DNA of 64,000 nucleotides. Source: Marasmius tenuissimus. Its lineage: Eukaryota; Basidiomycota; Agaricomycetes; Agaricales; Marasmiaceae. The stretch lies in the NCBI GenBank assembly GCA_029532415.1, contig JAQOTA010000052.1:62001-126000 (forward strand), in the 5' to 3' direction. Within the stretch, counting starts at the first letter, position 1. Every line of letters begins with the position of its first letter. Below the pieces are notes generated by a model. That model searched no databases and was not told the origin of the DNA. It saw only the letters and a program-made list of their open reading frames with translations. The position numbers were made by a program, and so were the translations under genes. This document shows, piece after piece, positions 1-12,500 of the stretch.

Positions 1-122
1 CTTCGGAGTGAATCAACACCATGTCGAAAATCAGGAATGCAGTGAGTAGTGGAAGAAAAAGCGGAAGAGTACGCGCGCGTCTGTCGCGTCACGAATCAAG
101 GGCTTTGACCTTCACCACCATC

Positions 123-940
123 ATGTTCTTCATTGTGAGTGAATTTCCCCCCCCCTCGACAACCTCAAGAGCTTCCTCACACATCCCTCATGCAACTCTT
201 AGAAAGAACTGACCCACACCATCCTCCTCCATCCGTCCTATTTCGGCCCCCGCATGCTCAATTTCCTCGAGTCAAAGCTGTATTCAGACGTCGAAGGAAC
301 ATGTTCAGGTCAATTCGGATACATCATCGCTGTGGTCTCCATCCTCGACATTGGGAAGGGGATGGTTCTCAGTGGAAGTGGGCAGGCGGAATTTATAACG
401 AGATATCGAGCGATTGTTTTCAAACCGTTCAAGGGAGAAGTGGTAGATGGAGTTGTGAACAACGTGACGAAGGTGCGTCTCGTCTGTCTATCTGTGAAAT
501 TTCGTTTTTGTTGAACGTTGTCCGACTCTCTGTAGATGGGGTTTTTTGCTGATGTTGGACCTCTGAACGTATTTGTATCACACCAGGTCTTCATTCTCTC
601 CAACATTATTTATCTACCTGGAGCGAAATTCTCAACTAGTGCTCTAGCTCATACACCCGGATATGAAGTTTGATCCCAACTCGAATCCACCGTCGTTTGC
701 TTCTGAAGAACAGGTCAGTCACGGATGCGGGTATTCGAAGGTTTCTACTCTCACCTGACACGAAACAGATCATCGAGAAAAATACAAAAGTGAGGCTAAA
801 GATCGTTGGAACTCGTGTCGACGCGACAGAAATTGTAAGTCTTGTCTTTGTGCCTTTGGTTGACCTCTGTTCTTGACGCCCTTCGTCCACAGTTCGCCAT
901 TGGGACTATAAAAGAAGATCACTTGGGTGTCATCGAGTAA
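123..940 (+). CDS. RPB7: RNA polymerase II subunit RPB7
   Basis: Encodes the RPB7 half of the RPB4/RPB7 stalk of nuclear RNA polymerase II, which binds emerging RNA and helps initiation and mRNA fate. I read six exons: 123-134, 203-472, 536-586, 648-713, 769-834 and 893-940, which add up to 513 bases and 170 residues, almost the same as yeast RPB7 (171). The start MFFIKELTHTILLHPSYFGP is the conserved N-terminus, followed by GQFGYIIAV in the N-terminal RNP-like domain, and the C-terminal OB-fold ends in GTIKEDHLGVIE. All introns are GT-AG and 49-68 bases. The first exon codes for only four residues. Seen: exon joins and frame. Known: family identity is very strong. Confidence 0.95.
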
Positions 941-1365
941 GGTCAAGGATACCATACTATACAAAACGTACCGTCGTGTGCATGTCTGCTGTTCGCTAGA
1001 GTGATTTAGAAGGGAGTGTGGTCGACTTGTTTTTTCGATTTATTGTACTTGTAAGTTCTATGTGTAACAACAGATTCTAATGCACCTTGTCGACTTGTAC
1101 TGAGCTTGAGCTTGAGCTTCCAGTGGCCTCTGAGGAGCACATAATGAAGCCGCGCTTGCAATTCTTCCTATCACGTATTACTGGTATCTTCCCCGGGTGA
1201 TTGCGACCTTGACGACCCAAGGCGCGGCTTTGGGAACATGGACCCTGTAGCTGGCAGACCACAGGCCCTGCAGGGCATACCGTGAGAATATCGGAATTCG
1301 GGGCCGACTCGGACTGATAGTGACTGGCACTTCCAGTGTTGCTTAACCTTTGACCATGACCTTCC
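941..1365. other. Intergenic, RPB7 to REV1
   Basis: 425 bases between two genes on the same strand. It must hold the RPB7 3' end and REV1 promoter. Around 1102 there is a short threefold copy of the hexamer TGAGCT. No coding evidence or clear TATA box was seen. Confidence 0.6.
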
Positions 1366-4300
1366 ATGGTGCCCCTTGCGCCCTCTGCTAGCAACGATTC
1401 CGATTACTTTGGCTCCGAAGACTCCAGCTTCTTAGAGGCGCTCACAACCATCAAGCTACCTGGAGACTTGTCGCAGAGTTCACAACGGTCCAACAAAACC
1501 GAACCGGACAACAATGCACGTATTCCCCCATGCACCCAACCTCGATATTATGATATCGAAGAACCTCCACCTAGTCAACCTCACCTTTCAACGCGCCCCG
1601 TGCACAATGACGAACACAGTCATTCCTTGAAGAGACCGCATAATCCAGATCTAGCCGACGACGATATATACGGCGAAGCTCACTTCGATGGGTTTGGAGA
1701 GTATGCGAGGAGGAAAAGGGCGAAACTACAGATACAGAATTATGGGAATCTAGACGATGAGGTTGGCAAAGAGCCACAGATCTTCAAAGGAGTTGCTATT
1801 TTCGTGCGTCCTGCCTGAGGTTCCTTTCGATTGCTTTGATTGCTGACTATCGTTCTCATTGTTCAAGATAACTGGTTGGACAACCCCATCCTTTCAAGAA
1901 CTCAGAACGCTTATAGTTCGTTACGGAGGGGCTTTTCACGCGTATCTCGATAAGAAAAGCCTAGTGTACGTTTCCACCGTCTTGTAGTCAGTCGTCCATC
2001 GTTGAGCTCCTCTTCCCCTAGAACGCACATAATAACATCCTCCATCACTCCCGCCAAAGTCAGAGAATTCAAGAACATGAAAGTCGTGCGACCAGAATGG
2101 CTTGTTGAGAGCGTGAAGCAGGGTGTTCTTCTTCCGTGGCAGGACTACATCTTTCGTCCCAACCAACGCTCCGAAACTGCCATGGGCAAGCAATCCCTAC
2201 AACAGACTCTTCCCCATACCCTCACTTCCCAAGTCTCATTGCCTACGCCTGCACAAGAGAGTCCCATCCACGTCACGGATCCAAAGTCTCGCCAAGAAGC
2301 TGCTCACGTACCCCACTATGCTGCAGACAAGTCGAATCCAAATGCACAACGCGTTATGAAGAACCCCGAATGGCGTAGCGCTCATACGTCTGTTGCACCC
2401 GATTTTATTGAAGGATACTACAGAAATTCGCGTTTGCACCATTTATCGACGTGGAAGGCCGAGCTTAAACACCTGTTGAAGGAAGCTCAGGAACGAGCCG
2501 AGAGAGGAGATGGATTCTCTAGCAGCGGTGACGCGGGGAAGGTTGACGCTGAAGACGTAGCTGTACCTGGTGTCAGCATGCGAGGAGCTGAGTTCGTCTT
2601 GAGGTCTCCTTCTAAATCTGGAAAGGATAAGGGGAAGGCCAAAGCGACTCCAGCTGGGGAGGAACGGGTTATCATGCACTGTGACTTTGACAGTTTCTTC
2701 GTCTCCGCAGGATTGGTCAAGAGGCCGGAATTGAAGGGCAAACCCGTTGTTGTGTGCCACTCGCAAGGCGGTCAGGGAGGTACTTCCAGCACTAGTGAGA
2801 TAGCGTCTGCTAGTTACGAAGCGCGAGGTTTTGGGATAAAGAATGGCATGAGGTTCTTATTATCTGAACTCTTACCCATTCGGCTGACGCTGACCTCATT
2901 TTAGTCTCCAGCAGGCGAGGAAGTTGTGTCCTAACATCATCACGATCCCGTATGAATTTGAGTTGTGAGGCTATATCCCATTCCTTTCTTTCGCACTGTT
3001 TCGCTAACTGTTTTGCAGATACAAGCAGCTCTCACTCAAGTTTTATACTATTCTTATGAGCCATGCCGACGACCTCCAAGCAGTATCGGTGGACGAGGCT
3101 CTAATCGATGTGACGAGCACAGTCGAACGGCTCCGAGCCAAGGCCAAAGATGGCTTCGATCCTTTCGCAACACCGAGGCCCGTAATCGATCCCGCACAGG
3201 AGTATGCAGAGAGTATCCGAGCCGAGGTGAGAAGAGCTACCAATTGCGAAGGTTAGCTCAAACATCATCTTCCGGTTCCTTTCTCCCGTTCTGATAGATA
3301 CCCACAGTGAGCATCGGCATCTCTCACAACATTCTTCTTGCGCGTCTTGCCACGAAACGCGCCAAACCCGCTGGCTCCTACCATTTGCTACCCAAGGATA
3401 TCGAAACTGTTCTTCACCCTCTGGATATCTCCGACCTGCATGGCTTCGGTCACTCCGCGAAGCAAAAGGCCCTCGACAAGTTTGGTGCAAGCAAACTCGG
3501 GGAGCTGGCGTTGAAGAGCAAACACATTCTTTGTGATGCTTTGGGCAAAACGACCGGGGAAACTCTGTACAATGCTATCCGAGGTATCGACGAGAGAAGA
3601 TTAGAAAGCGACAAGGCAAGGAAATCTGTATCATGCGATATCAACGTGAGTGGTGATGACTATCGAGTGGTTCATGCGCCCTTACGTTCTGTTCCGAGTT
3701 TAGTACGGTATCCGTTTTGAGACGAACGACCAGGTCGAAGCCTTCATACAGAAGGTGGCAGCAGAAGTCAGTCGACGGCTGAATGAAATTGAGATGCTCG
3801 GCAGGTCTATCACGTTGAAGGTCATGAAGCGAGATCCAACTGCACCGGTTGAACCCCCAAAGGTGAGCTTCAGTTGTCAATGACCGGCCTTGCCCTCACA
3901 CTACCCATCTCTAGTTCCTGGGACATGGCGCTTGCGACGTGTTCAACAAGCAAATGCCCCTAGTCGGGCCGAACGGACGTGCAACCGCTGATCCTAAGGC
4001 AATAGGGGAACATGCGTGGAAATTGCTCAAGGCTTTCAACTTCGACCCCAAGGAGTTACGTGGGATCAGTATACAGATCCAAAAATTGGAATCGCAGTCG
4101 GGTGAAAGCTCCGCGGAACCTGGTCAAGGTCGACTGCGATTCGAGAAAAAGCCATTGGGTGCTATTTCTGGTCCGTCCAGCAAAGTGATCGAGGAACGAA
4201 CGCCCGATCCTGAACCTCGACGAGAGGATCGTCTACCTCTTGCACGCCAAACCCTCGATCTGCCTTCGTTTTCGCAGGTGGATAAATCTGTTCTCGAAGC

Positions 4301-5228
4301 TCTTCCGGATGACATACGAAAGGAGTTGGAAGGCGAATACAAACGGCGTTCCGAGTCTCCCTTTCCCGCCCCGGCACCCGGAGGGGCACCTTCGACTACG
4401 GCCAACTCCTCGGCCCTTATAAACCGTGTTCACTTCCCTCCCGCAAACCCAAAACCTCCGTCCGGCCCGTCATTCCCTTTCCCTCGTAAAGCGAACCAGA
4501 ATCCGTTCAACGCAAAACGCATCGCTCAGCAATTAGCACCACGAACGGGCGGCGTTTTATGGTCTCCCACCAGGAAGAACATCTTCAAACGCCCCAGTGT
4601 GGCTGCATGGAAAGTGCCCGATCACGAACTCCGCAAACTCGATATCGATCCTGAAGTATTCGCACTCCTTCCTCGCAATGTACAGCGAGAGCAGATTACG
4701 GCCGCGCGGTTACTCAAAACCCTCGGTACTTTACCTGCGAAGCCGACTCAGCGGGTTGTGCTCAAGCCGCGTAAATTAGATCCTGGAGAAGTTCATATTC
4801 TCCCTCCGCCGAAGGCGAATCATGTTCAGCCTCCTACGCTTAAGCAACAAGGGGGGCAGAAGGGGGAGAAGTTGTATTTCCATGAGACGGATGATATTCA
4901 ACGGGTGATTGAGCAGTGGGTTGAGAGGTATAAGAGTTGGCCACCGGGTGCTAGGGATATCGAGTTTTTCGGGAAGTGGATGGTCAAGAGTTTGGAGGCT
5001 ACGGACGAGGGGATGACGAGGGCTTTGGCGGTGATGAAGTGGTGGAAGATTCTTTTGAAGAGGTACTGGGGACAGTTTGAGTTTGGGTATGATGAGGAAG
5101 ATGAGGATCCTGGGTATGTGCAGAAGGGTCGGGTCGGCGAAGCGTGGTGGAACGCGTTCAGGGCTATTAAGGACCAGATGGATATTATTGCTAAGAAACG
5201 GTTCGGGGGCAAGCTTTCAATACGTTGA
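1366..5228 (+). CDS. REV1: DNA repair protein REV1 (deoxycytidyl transferase)
   Basis: Y-family translesion polymerase that inserts dCMP opposite abasic sites and scaffolds other bypass polymerases in the nucleus. After a short disordered N-terminus comes a BRCT domain split by introns near 1804-1870 and 1960-2020 (IFKGVAIF, then VVRPEWLVESVKQG). The polymerase domain starts at about 2670 with the metal-binding CDFDSFFVSAG and has the second catalytic motif SVDEALIDVT near 3082. The long last exon (from about 3915) carries two ubiquitin-binding motifs of UBM type (SFSQVDKSVLEALPDDIRKE near 4270 and LDIDPEVFALLPRNVQREQ near 4640) and the REV1 C-terminal four-helix domain for Pol zeta and Y-polymerase binding (from about 4895). 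All hallmarks of the family are present in the usual order. The exact start is the first ATG with an open frame; an upstream exon is possible but not needed. Confidence 0.93.
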
Positions 5229-5720
5229 ATGTGCTGTACACTGTACCGCGTCGATTGTAACTCGGGGTGCTACTCAATTCACTCCAAGTCCTCTCACGTC
5301 GCGGGATGGCTTTCAGTCGATCTTACAACTATTGACATTGATCCATATACGATCCAAGAGTCCCTTGTCGAGTAGTGAGATGGCCACAGGCCCGCAGTAA
5401 TCTTGAGTGGGGCCAACTTGGAGACAGCTCCAGCAGACTCCCCAAGTTGTCGCGGAGTGGCGTGGGCACAGCTTACTAAAATGCGTAACGCAATACGCCG
5501 ACACTCGGAAAGGGCCGCCGGCGGTCGTCCCGAGCTCCCAGCCGTGACTCGTGTGACCGAAATCAGGTGAAATTTGTCCTCGGCAAAGATTTTTCCTCCG
5601 CTTCGCTACAAGCTCACACGAGCCCTTTCTTGCCTTCCACCTCCATCCCCACTTCGTTCATCTTATATTCACCCTTCATTGGGACTTAATAGAACATTTT
5701 GCATCTCTAATCCCCTCACG
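5229..5720. other. Intergenic, REV1 to UPS/PRELI gene
   Basis: 492 bases without coding evidence. The second half should be the promoter and 5' leader of the PRELI-domain gene; it has a pyrimidine-rich stretch at about 5630-5710 just before the start codon, common in fungal leaders. Confidence 0.6.
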
Positions 5721-6380
5721 ATGCACTTCGTTAACCAAACATTCTCATACGAGTAAGTTTTCTCGATTACACCGTAGCGATGGTCGTGCTGACTCCGTCT
5801 ATAGCCATCCTTGGTCGCATGTCGTTATTGGAATGTGGCACAAGTATCCCAACCCAAAGTGCTCGCATGTTGTCAGCATAGACGTATTGGATCGCACGGT
5901 AGACCCAAAGACTGGAATCATTAGAACAGAGCGGGTACTGGGTTGCAAACAAAAGGCTCCGACATGGATTGTCAAGGTGAGCGCTCACTTTGTCCCGCTC
6001 TTCTTCCAAAGGTTACTTATCTTGCTCGGTTTATTCAGTTCTTTGGCGGTTCAGAGGATGCCTTTGTCCGTGAGATATCGTTCATCGACCCACGGACCCA
6101 AAACGCAACCATCACCTCAGAAAATCTCTCTCTGTCCCAATTCGCAACATGTCTAGAGCAGATAACATATACACCTTCCTCTACATCCCCCAACCAAACC
6201 AATTTCCGACAAACGGCAGAGATTCAGGCCAGAATGGCCTTATGGCGAAGCGCGGCAGACGGACTAGAAAAGTGGCTGGTACAGCGGTTTGAGCAGAACG
6301 CTCAACTGGGCAAGACGGCGTTTACGGATGTTTTGAGACGGTTATGGGAAGAACGACACATGCAGGGTGCAGCCGTATAG
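5721..6380 (+). CDS. PRELI/MSF1 domain protein (UPS family lipid transfer)
   Basis: Predicted intermembrane-space lipid transfer protein of the UPS1/UPS2 (PRELI) family, which with Mdm35 carries phosphatidic acid or phosphatidylserine between mitochondrial membranes. Three exons, 5721-5752, 5805-5976 and 6039-6380, give 546 bases and 181 residues, the normal length for the family. The N-terminus has the hallmark FSYDHPWSHV, made by splicing across the first intron, followed by KYPNPKCSHVVSIDVLDR. The domain fills nearly the whole protein; the C-terminal helix (WRSAADGLEKWLVQRF) is typical. I cannot decide between the UPS1 and UPS2 subfamily from sequence alone, so no symbol is given. Confidence 0.9.
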
Positions 6381-6574
6381 GTTCTGGACATTGGCTTTTC
6401 TTTTGGTTTCGGAACGCTTAGAAGCTTTGATTTATGTGATGATTTTTATGGCTTTTTCTCTATCGGCACTCCCACCCTCGCACACCACTCTCTTTTTGGG
6501 TTGTATTCTCCATACCATGTAGATGTCGCATAACATACACCACCGTAGATATCCAAAATCACTCTCAAGAGTGC

Positions 6575-9500
6575 CTAGCAATCAATAGTCACGCTCTTAC
6601 CAACAGTAGGAGCAACCCCCGACACTCGCCGAGAGGCTGCGTTGACTGATGCCGAGCACTGGATATGGGGGTTAGTCCTGCTCTGAGGGACCACTCTCAC
6701 GCAGTGCACTCGAATACCAATGTCGTACTTATACACCATCTCATTGATTCTAGTACAGAATACAGCAGCGCCATAGCATAGAACATCATACCGAAAGAGA
6801 AACTCGGGGAATTCTGGAGTAGTTCCATGACTCACAATTGAAACCAGTTCTTGGCCTCCTCAAGGAACCAAAACACCCTCATTTCCTCTGACTCATTCAA
6901 ACCAAGAAGAAGACCACCTCCAAGCATCCCAGCCGGCGGAGCGAACGGGGCGTTGCACCGGTTCTTGACAATACGGTTCTCCTGCAGCGCATGGAGTAAG
7001 TCACACACCTCCTGCCTGTCGTATACCAGCCGAAGACGCCACCGAAGCTCATACTACGACAATCCGGCCATCGATAAGAGACAATATTCGAAAACGGAAT
7101 AACAGTAGACGTACCAATGAGATCCCCGGCCGGAAAACCACAGTGCCCACAACAGCTCTCAACCCCGCCTCCCAGATTTCCATATTTTTAAATCCGGACG
7201 TGGTCACCCATCGTCTAGGTAATGTTCGCATCAGCGGCATCTCTTGGACGACTACCGTCCACTTCTTGAGGTACGCAGGAGTCACGAGGAGTTGAGTCGT
7301 ATACCCGACCCAATATAACGCTGGGTAGGACTCTGAGACTAGCTTTTCAAGGACGGGCATCAACTGGTCCAAGGGAACCTTCGTATTGATCTGCGAAAAG
7401 AATGCGTCAGAAGTGACGAGGACATTCATACAATTGCTCACCACCAGATCCTCCTTGGTAACCCCTCCCTCTCCTGCTTGGTCGACAAGCCACAACACGA
7501 GCTGCGCGACGTGCATCTCCGCTTGGTCAAATCGGTCATGACTCCCGACCCACGATTCCTCGAGACAAGTCGCGCAGTTGACGATCCCCAGCACGTTATT
7601 CAGTCGACAGCAGCCTTCATCTCCCGTGGAGGTCTTCCTATGAGCGTGGGTCGAGCCCTGAGTCGCCTCAAGGTTCGGATTAGGGGGCGGCTCATCGACA
7701 TCCATGTCCACGGACTGTCCTGATATTTGTAAGTCGCGGAACCGGACATGAACAGCCGTCTCGATGTTATCGTCGTCTGATATGAGCCTTCAGAGACGAG
7801 ACTACGCCAATAAAGCACTATCGACTAACCAGCTTTCTTACTATTCCAGTCCAACGTAGGACGGGCGCTTTGCGGCCCTAAGGTATCAATCCGAAAGTCA
7901 ACCTGTATTACATGACTGAGTAAAAAACATTGCTGAGACTCATTGAAAACGCCTACTTTGTCATCAGAGACCAGCTGTATCAAGGCAGCACAGTCGCCGT
8001 CTGTAGCCAACAGAGGCCATTCACGCCATTCGCCCTCCTGCTGGGCAGATAACTCCCTCAAAGACGCAGCGTCTTGGAATAAATCGCGGGACAAGTTGCC
8101 ATTGAGCGAGTTTTGGTTTCTGTATGGTATCAGTCAAATTAACAGCGAGCTTTGTGACTGACTTCACTTACACATCCGAAATCTTCAGCTGCCGCCCAGG
8201 GCGCGTCTTGTTTGGATCACGTACAAGCTTCGATAGGACACCTTGGGCAAGAAGGCCTTTGGTGGCGATCGACACGTCCTCTTCACCGACCTCATGCAGC
8301 ATAGCTGCTGCACGTTCCGGGTCGTACAACTCACTTGGTGTACTCAGTACCATCTAAAAAGGGTTAAGAGAGTTACGATGGATCATTGCAATGATAAAAT
8401 ACCTTCAGAGCAGACTCTGCAACGGACACACCCTCAGACGGCGTGTCTTCGCTGAACGGCAAAATGTCTGACTGTATCACTAGGGGCTGGCCTAACATAC
8501 GCTTTTCACGGCCTTCCTCTACCGTCGCGTTCCAAACAAAGTCCCAAGTAGGTGCCGTCGGAGTGGACTCCACAACATCGAACTGTTCGTACAGGCGCTC
8601 GAGTGAGCTGGATAGTACCACCTGAACAGCTTGTTGCGGTTGCGCATACCCAACACGTCTAGATATAACCCATTAAACATCCGGCGGAAGATTGAAGAAA
8701 GGCATGTCGAAACGACTCACAAAGCATTCTTGTCGATGTGCTTCCGAAGAAACTCAATATGCTCGATGAGACTGAAGTTTGTCGGACTTGTCGGATCGTG
8801 GTCTGGTAGATGCACAGTCCCACGATGTTGCACCCATAGCTCGTACCATCGGTCCTCCAACCGGTTCAGATACGTATCGTTCGCCGGTATTTCCCGAATA
8901 TGTGCTACACGCTGACGGACCGTATTTCGAGGAACGGCAGGGAAGACTTGCTCATAAGCACCCCAGTCGAGGCGAGGTGTGTCTCTACATCTTGCCTTGA
9001 TAATCGCGCAAGCGTCACGGGCGAGCTCTTCATAATCGCGATTCCATTGGAAACGATGTCTACGAAGGGGTAGCTTGATGGCGTTTTCAGGTCCCGGTGC
9101 CTCTGTGGGGTTCTGAGTTCTCGTTCCCTGTAAAACTGATGAAGTTTGGAACACTGACCCTTCTCTTTCCCTTTTTCGCTCTTTTTGCGCTTTTTCGGTG
9201 GGGCAGGTTTGGGAGCGAGAGGAGGACCTTGTTCAGCTATGAGGTCTTTGACAGACTTCTCAGGAGGATTTGCTGCAACCGGCAGGACACCCGTGGCATT
9301 GGCCTGATTCGGCATCGTTGTCTGTTTTTTGGAGAGGTTGCCAGGCATTTTGCTCTTCAAAACCTTCTTCGATATCATCTCCGCCTCTTGGACAGCAGCA
9401 ATAATCTCGTTCTCCCACTTCTGCGTGTCCTTACCAGCCGTTGACTGAAGAAAACGCGTTCGAAGTCGTTTGATACGAGCAGAGGCGGCATCCTGGAGAG

Positions 9501-12500
9501 GCCCTGGGTGTACCTTCTCGACGATGGCATCCCATTCTGCCTCTCGCTGCCTCCGTGCTTCCTCCGCCTTCTTTGCCAGAGACGCCTTGGCTTCTCGATC
9601 TTGCTTCTCCTTTTTCGCCGTAGACTCCCGCTTGCGCTTTCGGCCCTTCTCTAGCTCCTTCACGAGCTTCGCTTGGGCATTCATGTAATACTGAGAAACC
9701 ACAGACGGGGGAGCACAAATGACCCACGCGATGCGCTTCATCTTGGCATCTGCGTCTTCTTCGTCAAGCGGAGTCTTTCTCGTCGCCGAATCGACGAAAC
9801 GTTTGAGGTACTGGGTCTGGTGCCATGTTAGAATGTACTCGGCTTCCCAAGATACCCGGCGGCGAAGTGATCTGGCGACGCTGGTATTGACAATCAACGG
9901 GCCCGTGGTGCTTTCGCTCGACGACGATTGAGGTATTTGTAAGGTCTGCTTAGTACAGGCATCACGGAGTAGCGACCAATACACAGAAACCTGTGATGTC
10001 GAAGATGTAGGCATGTCGCACAAAAAGGGGGGTTCGGTCTCTGAGCGCGCCCAATGATGGAGGGGCGCCAGATTACTGAAAACCCAGTAATTGGGTGCCA
10101 TCATGGGTGTCGATGCGTTCCACCCTTCTAGAGGGGCCGGATCGAAGGCGGTGGGCAGTTCTCCATTTGAGGAGCAGGTCAGCCAGGGACTCTGCGAGGT
10201 CGATGGTACCAGAGGTGTGACAAGCTTGAGAGCCCTCAGGGTCTCCAGATTGTCGAGGAGTCGAGTCCGAGCTCTGGATCTTCCTATCTGTAATGAGGCT
10301 GGGAGCTGAGCGGGTAGATCCCTGACGATTGTTTTCGGGCCTTCTTCAGTGGACAGGAAATCGAGTACATCTTCGGAGTATTCAACTGGAGGGACTATTT
10401 TGCAATAATCAGCGAGAGGAAGTTCGTGTGAAAGAAATGTGAGGGTCATGATCTTCTTGTCGTGAGAAACTATCTCGCGTGAAGGGCAGGCAGATTCGAA
10501 GGCGCGTAACGCAATCATATGTAGCTCTCGAACCCGGAGAACCCTGGCCATGATAGTTCCATAGAGCTGACCCAGAGTAGAACGCTCTGCGAGAAGTACA
10601 CTGCGAATTGCCTCATCATTGAGGGTGGAAAGCTCTTCTGCTCGTGTGGCGTTCTTACTCCATCGTTCATTATTGGCTACAGGGGTTTCCACTCGAAGTA
10701 CTTGCAGGGGTGCGGCGCTCTTGCTCACACGTGAGCCCTCCGAGCCGTATTCGAGCGGTTCGGTGAGCTTCCGTCCAGGGGCTTGTGGTATCGGAGGAGG
10801 TTGGACTCGGCCCAAATTAACAAGGAACTCGTTCAGTTTGGCATTCTCCAGCGTTGGAAGGTAGGCGATCACAACTGATCGGTTGATACCCAACTGGGCA
10901 GCAACAGAGGCCGTCAATTGTTTAACCTTTCCCCGGCTCTCCAAGCTGTTGAAGGTTCCGACAACAGTGCGTTTGTCGGTTCGAGTACCAACAGGTGCAC
11001 TTGTGGGTTCGCCTGCCTTGACCAGGGATTCTACCAATCGCGTATGGGTGTCATAGAGCTCTTTTGAATGAACATTCGCGATACCTCCCATCAGTTCGAG
11101 GACACGCAAGAGTTCATTTTCTCTCCGCAGACCGGAGACATTCACCTTGGTCCTTGCGACGAGTGCCTTTCCCTTGACCGGTTCTCCACTGAGCGAAGGA
11201 GCGACTTCAGAGGGATGAGAGTTGAGTTTGGGTAAGGGTACGGGGTCATCCTCGTTGGGAGAGGGCTGAAGAGGAGGAGGAGCGAAGTCTGGTGGATGAG
11301 GAGCCTGAGCGTTCTGTCCATTCCCCATCTCAACATCAGCGTCCGATTGTCCAGTAACGGGAGCTCCCCCAACGACGGAGGGAGGAGGTTCAAGTGACAT
11401 CGGTCTCGGGATAGAATCCACTGCATTCGGTTGTCCGCGCTCAGACATATCGACATCCTCTTCTGCTGTTGCTCCCTCTTCCGCGAGCTCGTCAACTTCC
11501 CCGTCAGACTGGGAGGGTACCACTGACATTCGAGATCGGCCGCGGCGCGGTGGGAGGGATAGGTGTTCTCTCTGGGATGCACTCGAAGTTTCTGCCTCCA
11601 CAGTGGCGTTCTTTCGCGGTCTGCCGCGTTTCTTAGGAACGGGGACCGTGGAGTCCGGATTCTTCGGTGGGCGGCCTCTTTTTCTGGGAGCGGGTGCGGA
11701 TATTGATTCTATTCGTGTTCAGTTGTTTGAGAGGTGCAAAGCGCATTACGAGAAACTTACCTCCAATGCCCTCGCCTTCGCCACCTTTGCGACTTGTCCT
11801 CTTCGACGGCTGCTCTGCTTCATCGCTCCCATCTTCATTAACGTCGATCTCATCGAATTTCCGCTTTCTCGTCTGACGCGGTTTGATAGCGCTGACGCTT
11901 CCGCCCGAGGTATTCTCCTTCTTAGCTTTACTCTGTTTGGGGGGACGGCCAACTCCCTTTTTGCCCTTGGAGGATTCATCTCCCCTGAGGCAATCCTGAT
12001 AACTGCGCAACGCCTCCTCACTGTCGTAGAAAATACTGGCATCGACTGGAAGGAAATTCCCATAATTGGAAAGATCGGCGTCTGAATATCCTGCCGTAGA
12101 CTTGTCGAGGTTTTCTCTGTCCACCAAAGTTCTGTAGGCTGATACTGTGAAATAACGATAACGACGTTCTCGACCATTCGTCTCCATTAAACCAGCGATA
12201 CCGAGATCGCTTAGATGTGAAGGAGGAGGAACTTTCTCGGCGCGAGTGAGAAGCAGTTCGACAGTTCTCTTATCGAAACTATCGAGAGCCGTGGATAATT
12301 CCTAAGTAGATCCAGCCTGAGCAGAGCGAACTTTGGAATTGGAGTAAACAACCTACGCCCAAGGTCATTCCTCTTGTGCCAGAATCTTCGAGAAGTTCAA
12401 TGATTTGTCTGTGTATTGTGGCATTCATTTTTACACCACTGACATTGACTGTAAAGTGCGTAAGGATCTGCTGACATCTGGGAAAAGAAACGTCATACCG

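Noticed and set aside
1100..1120. Threefold TGAGCT hexamer
   Set aside because: Too short to call a functional repeat; noted only as a simple sequence.
8905..11601. 898-residue open frame as a separate gene
   Set aside because: It joins in frame to the upstream B-block exon through a normal short intron (around 11705-11760) and its own ATG is within an AT-hook segment, so it is part of the TFIIIC subunit.
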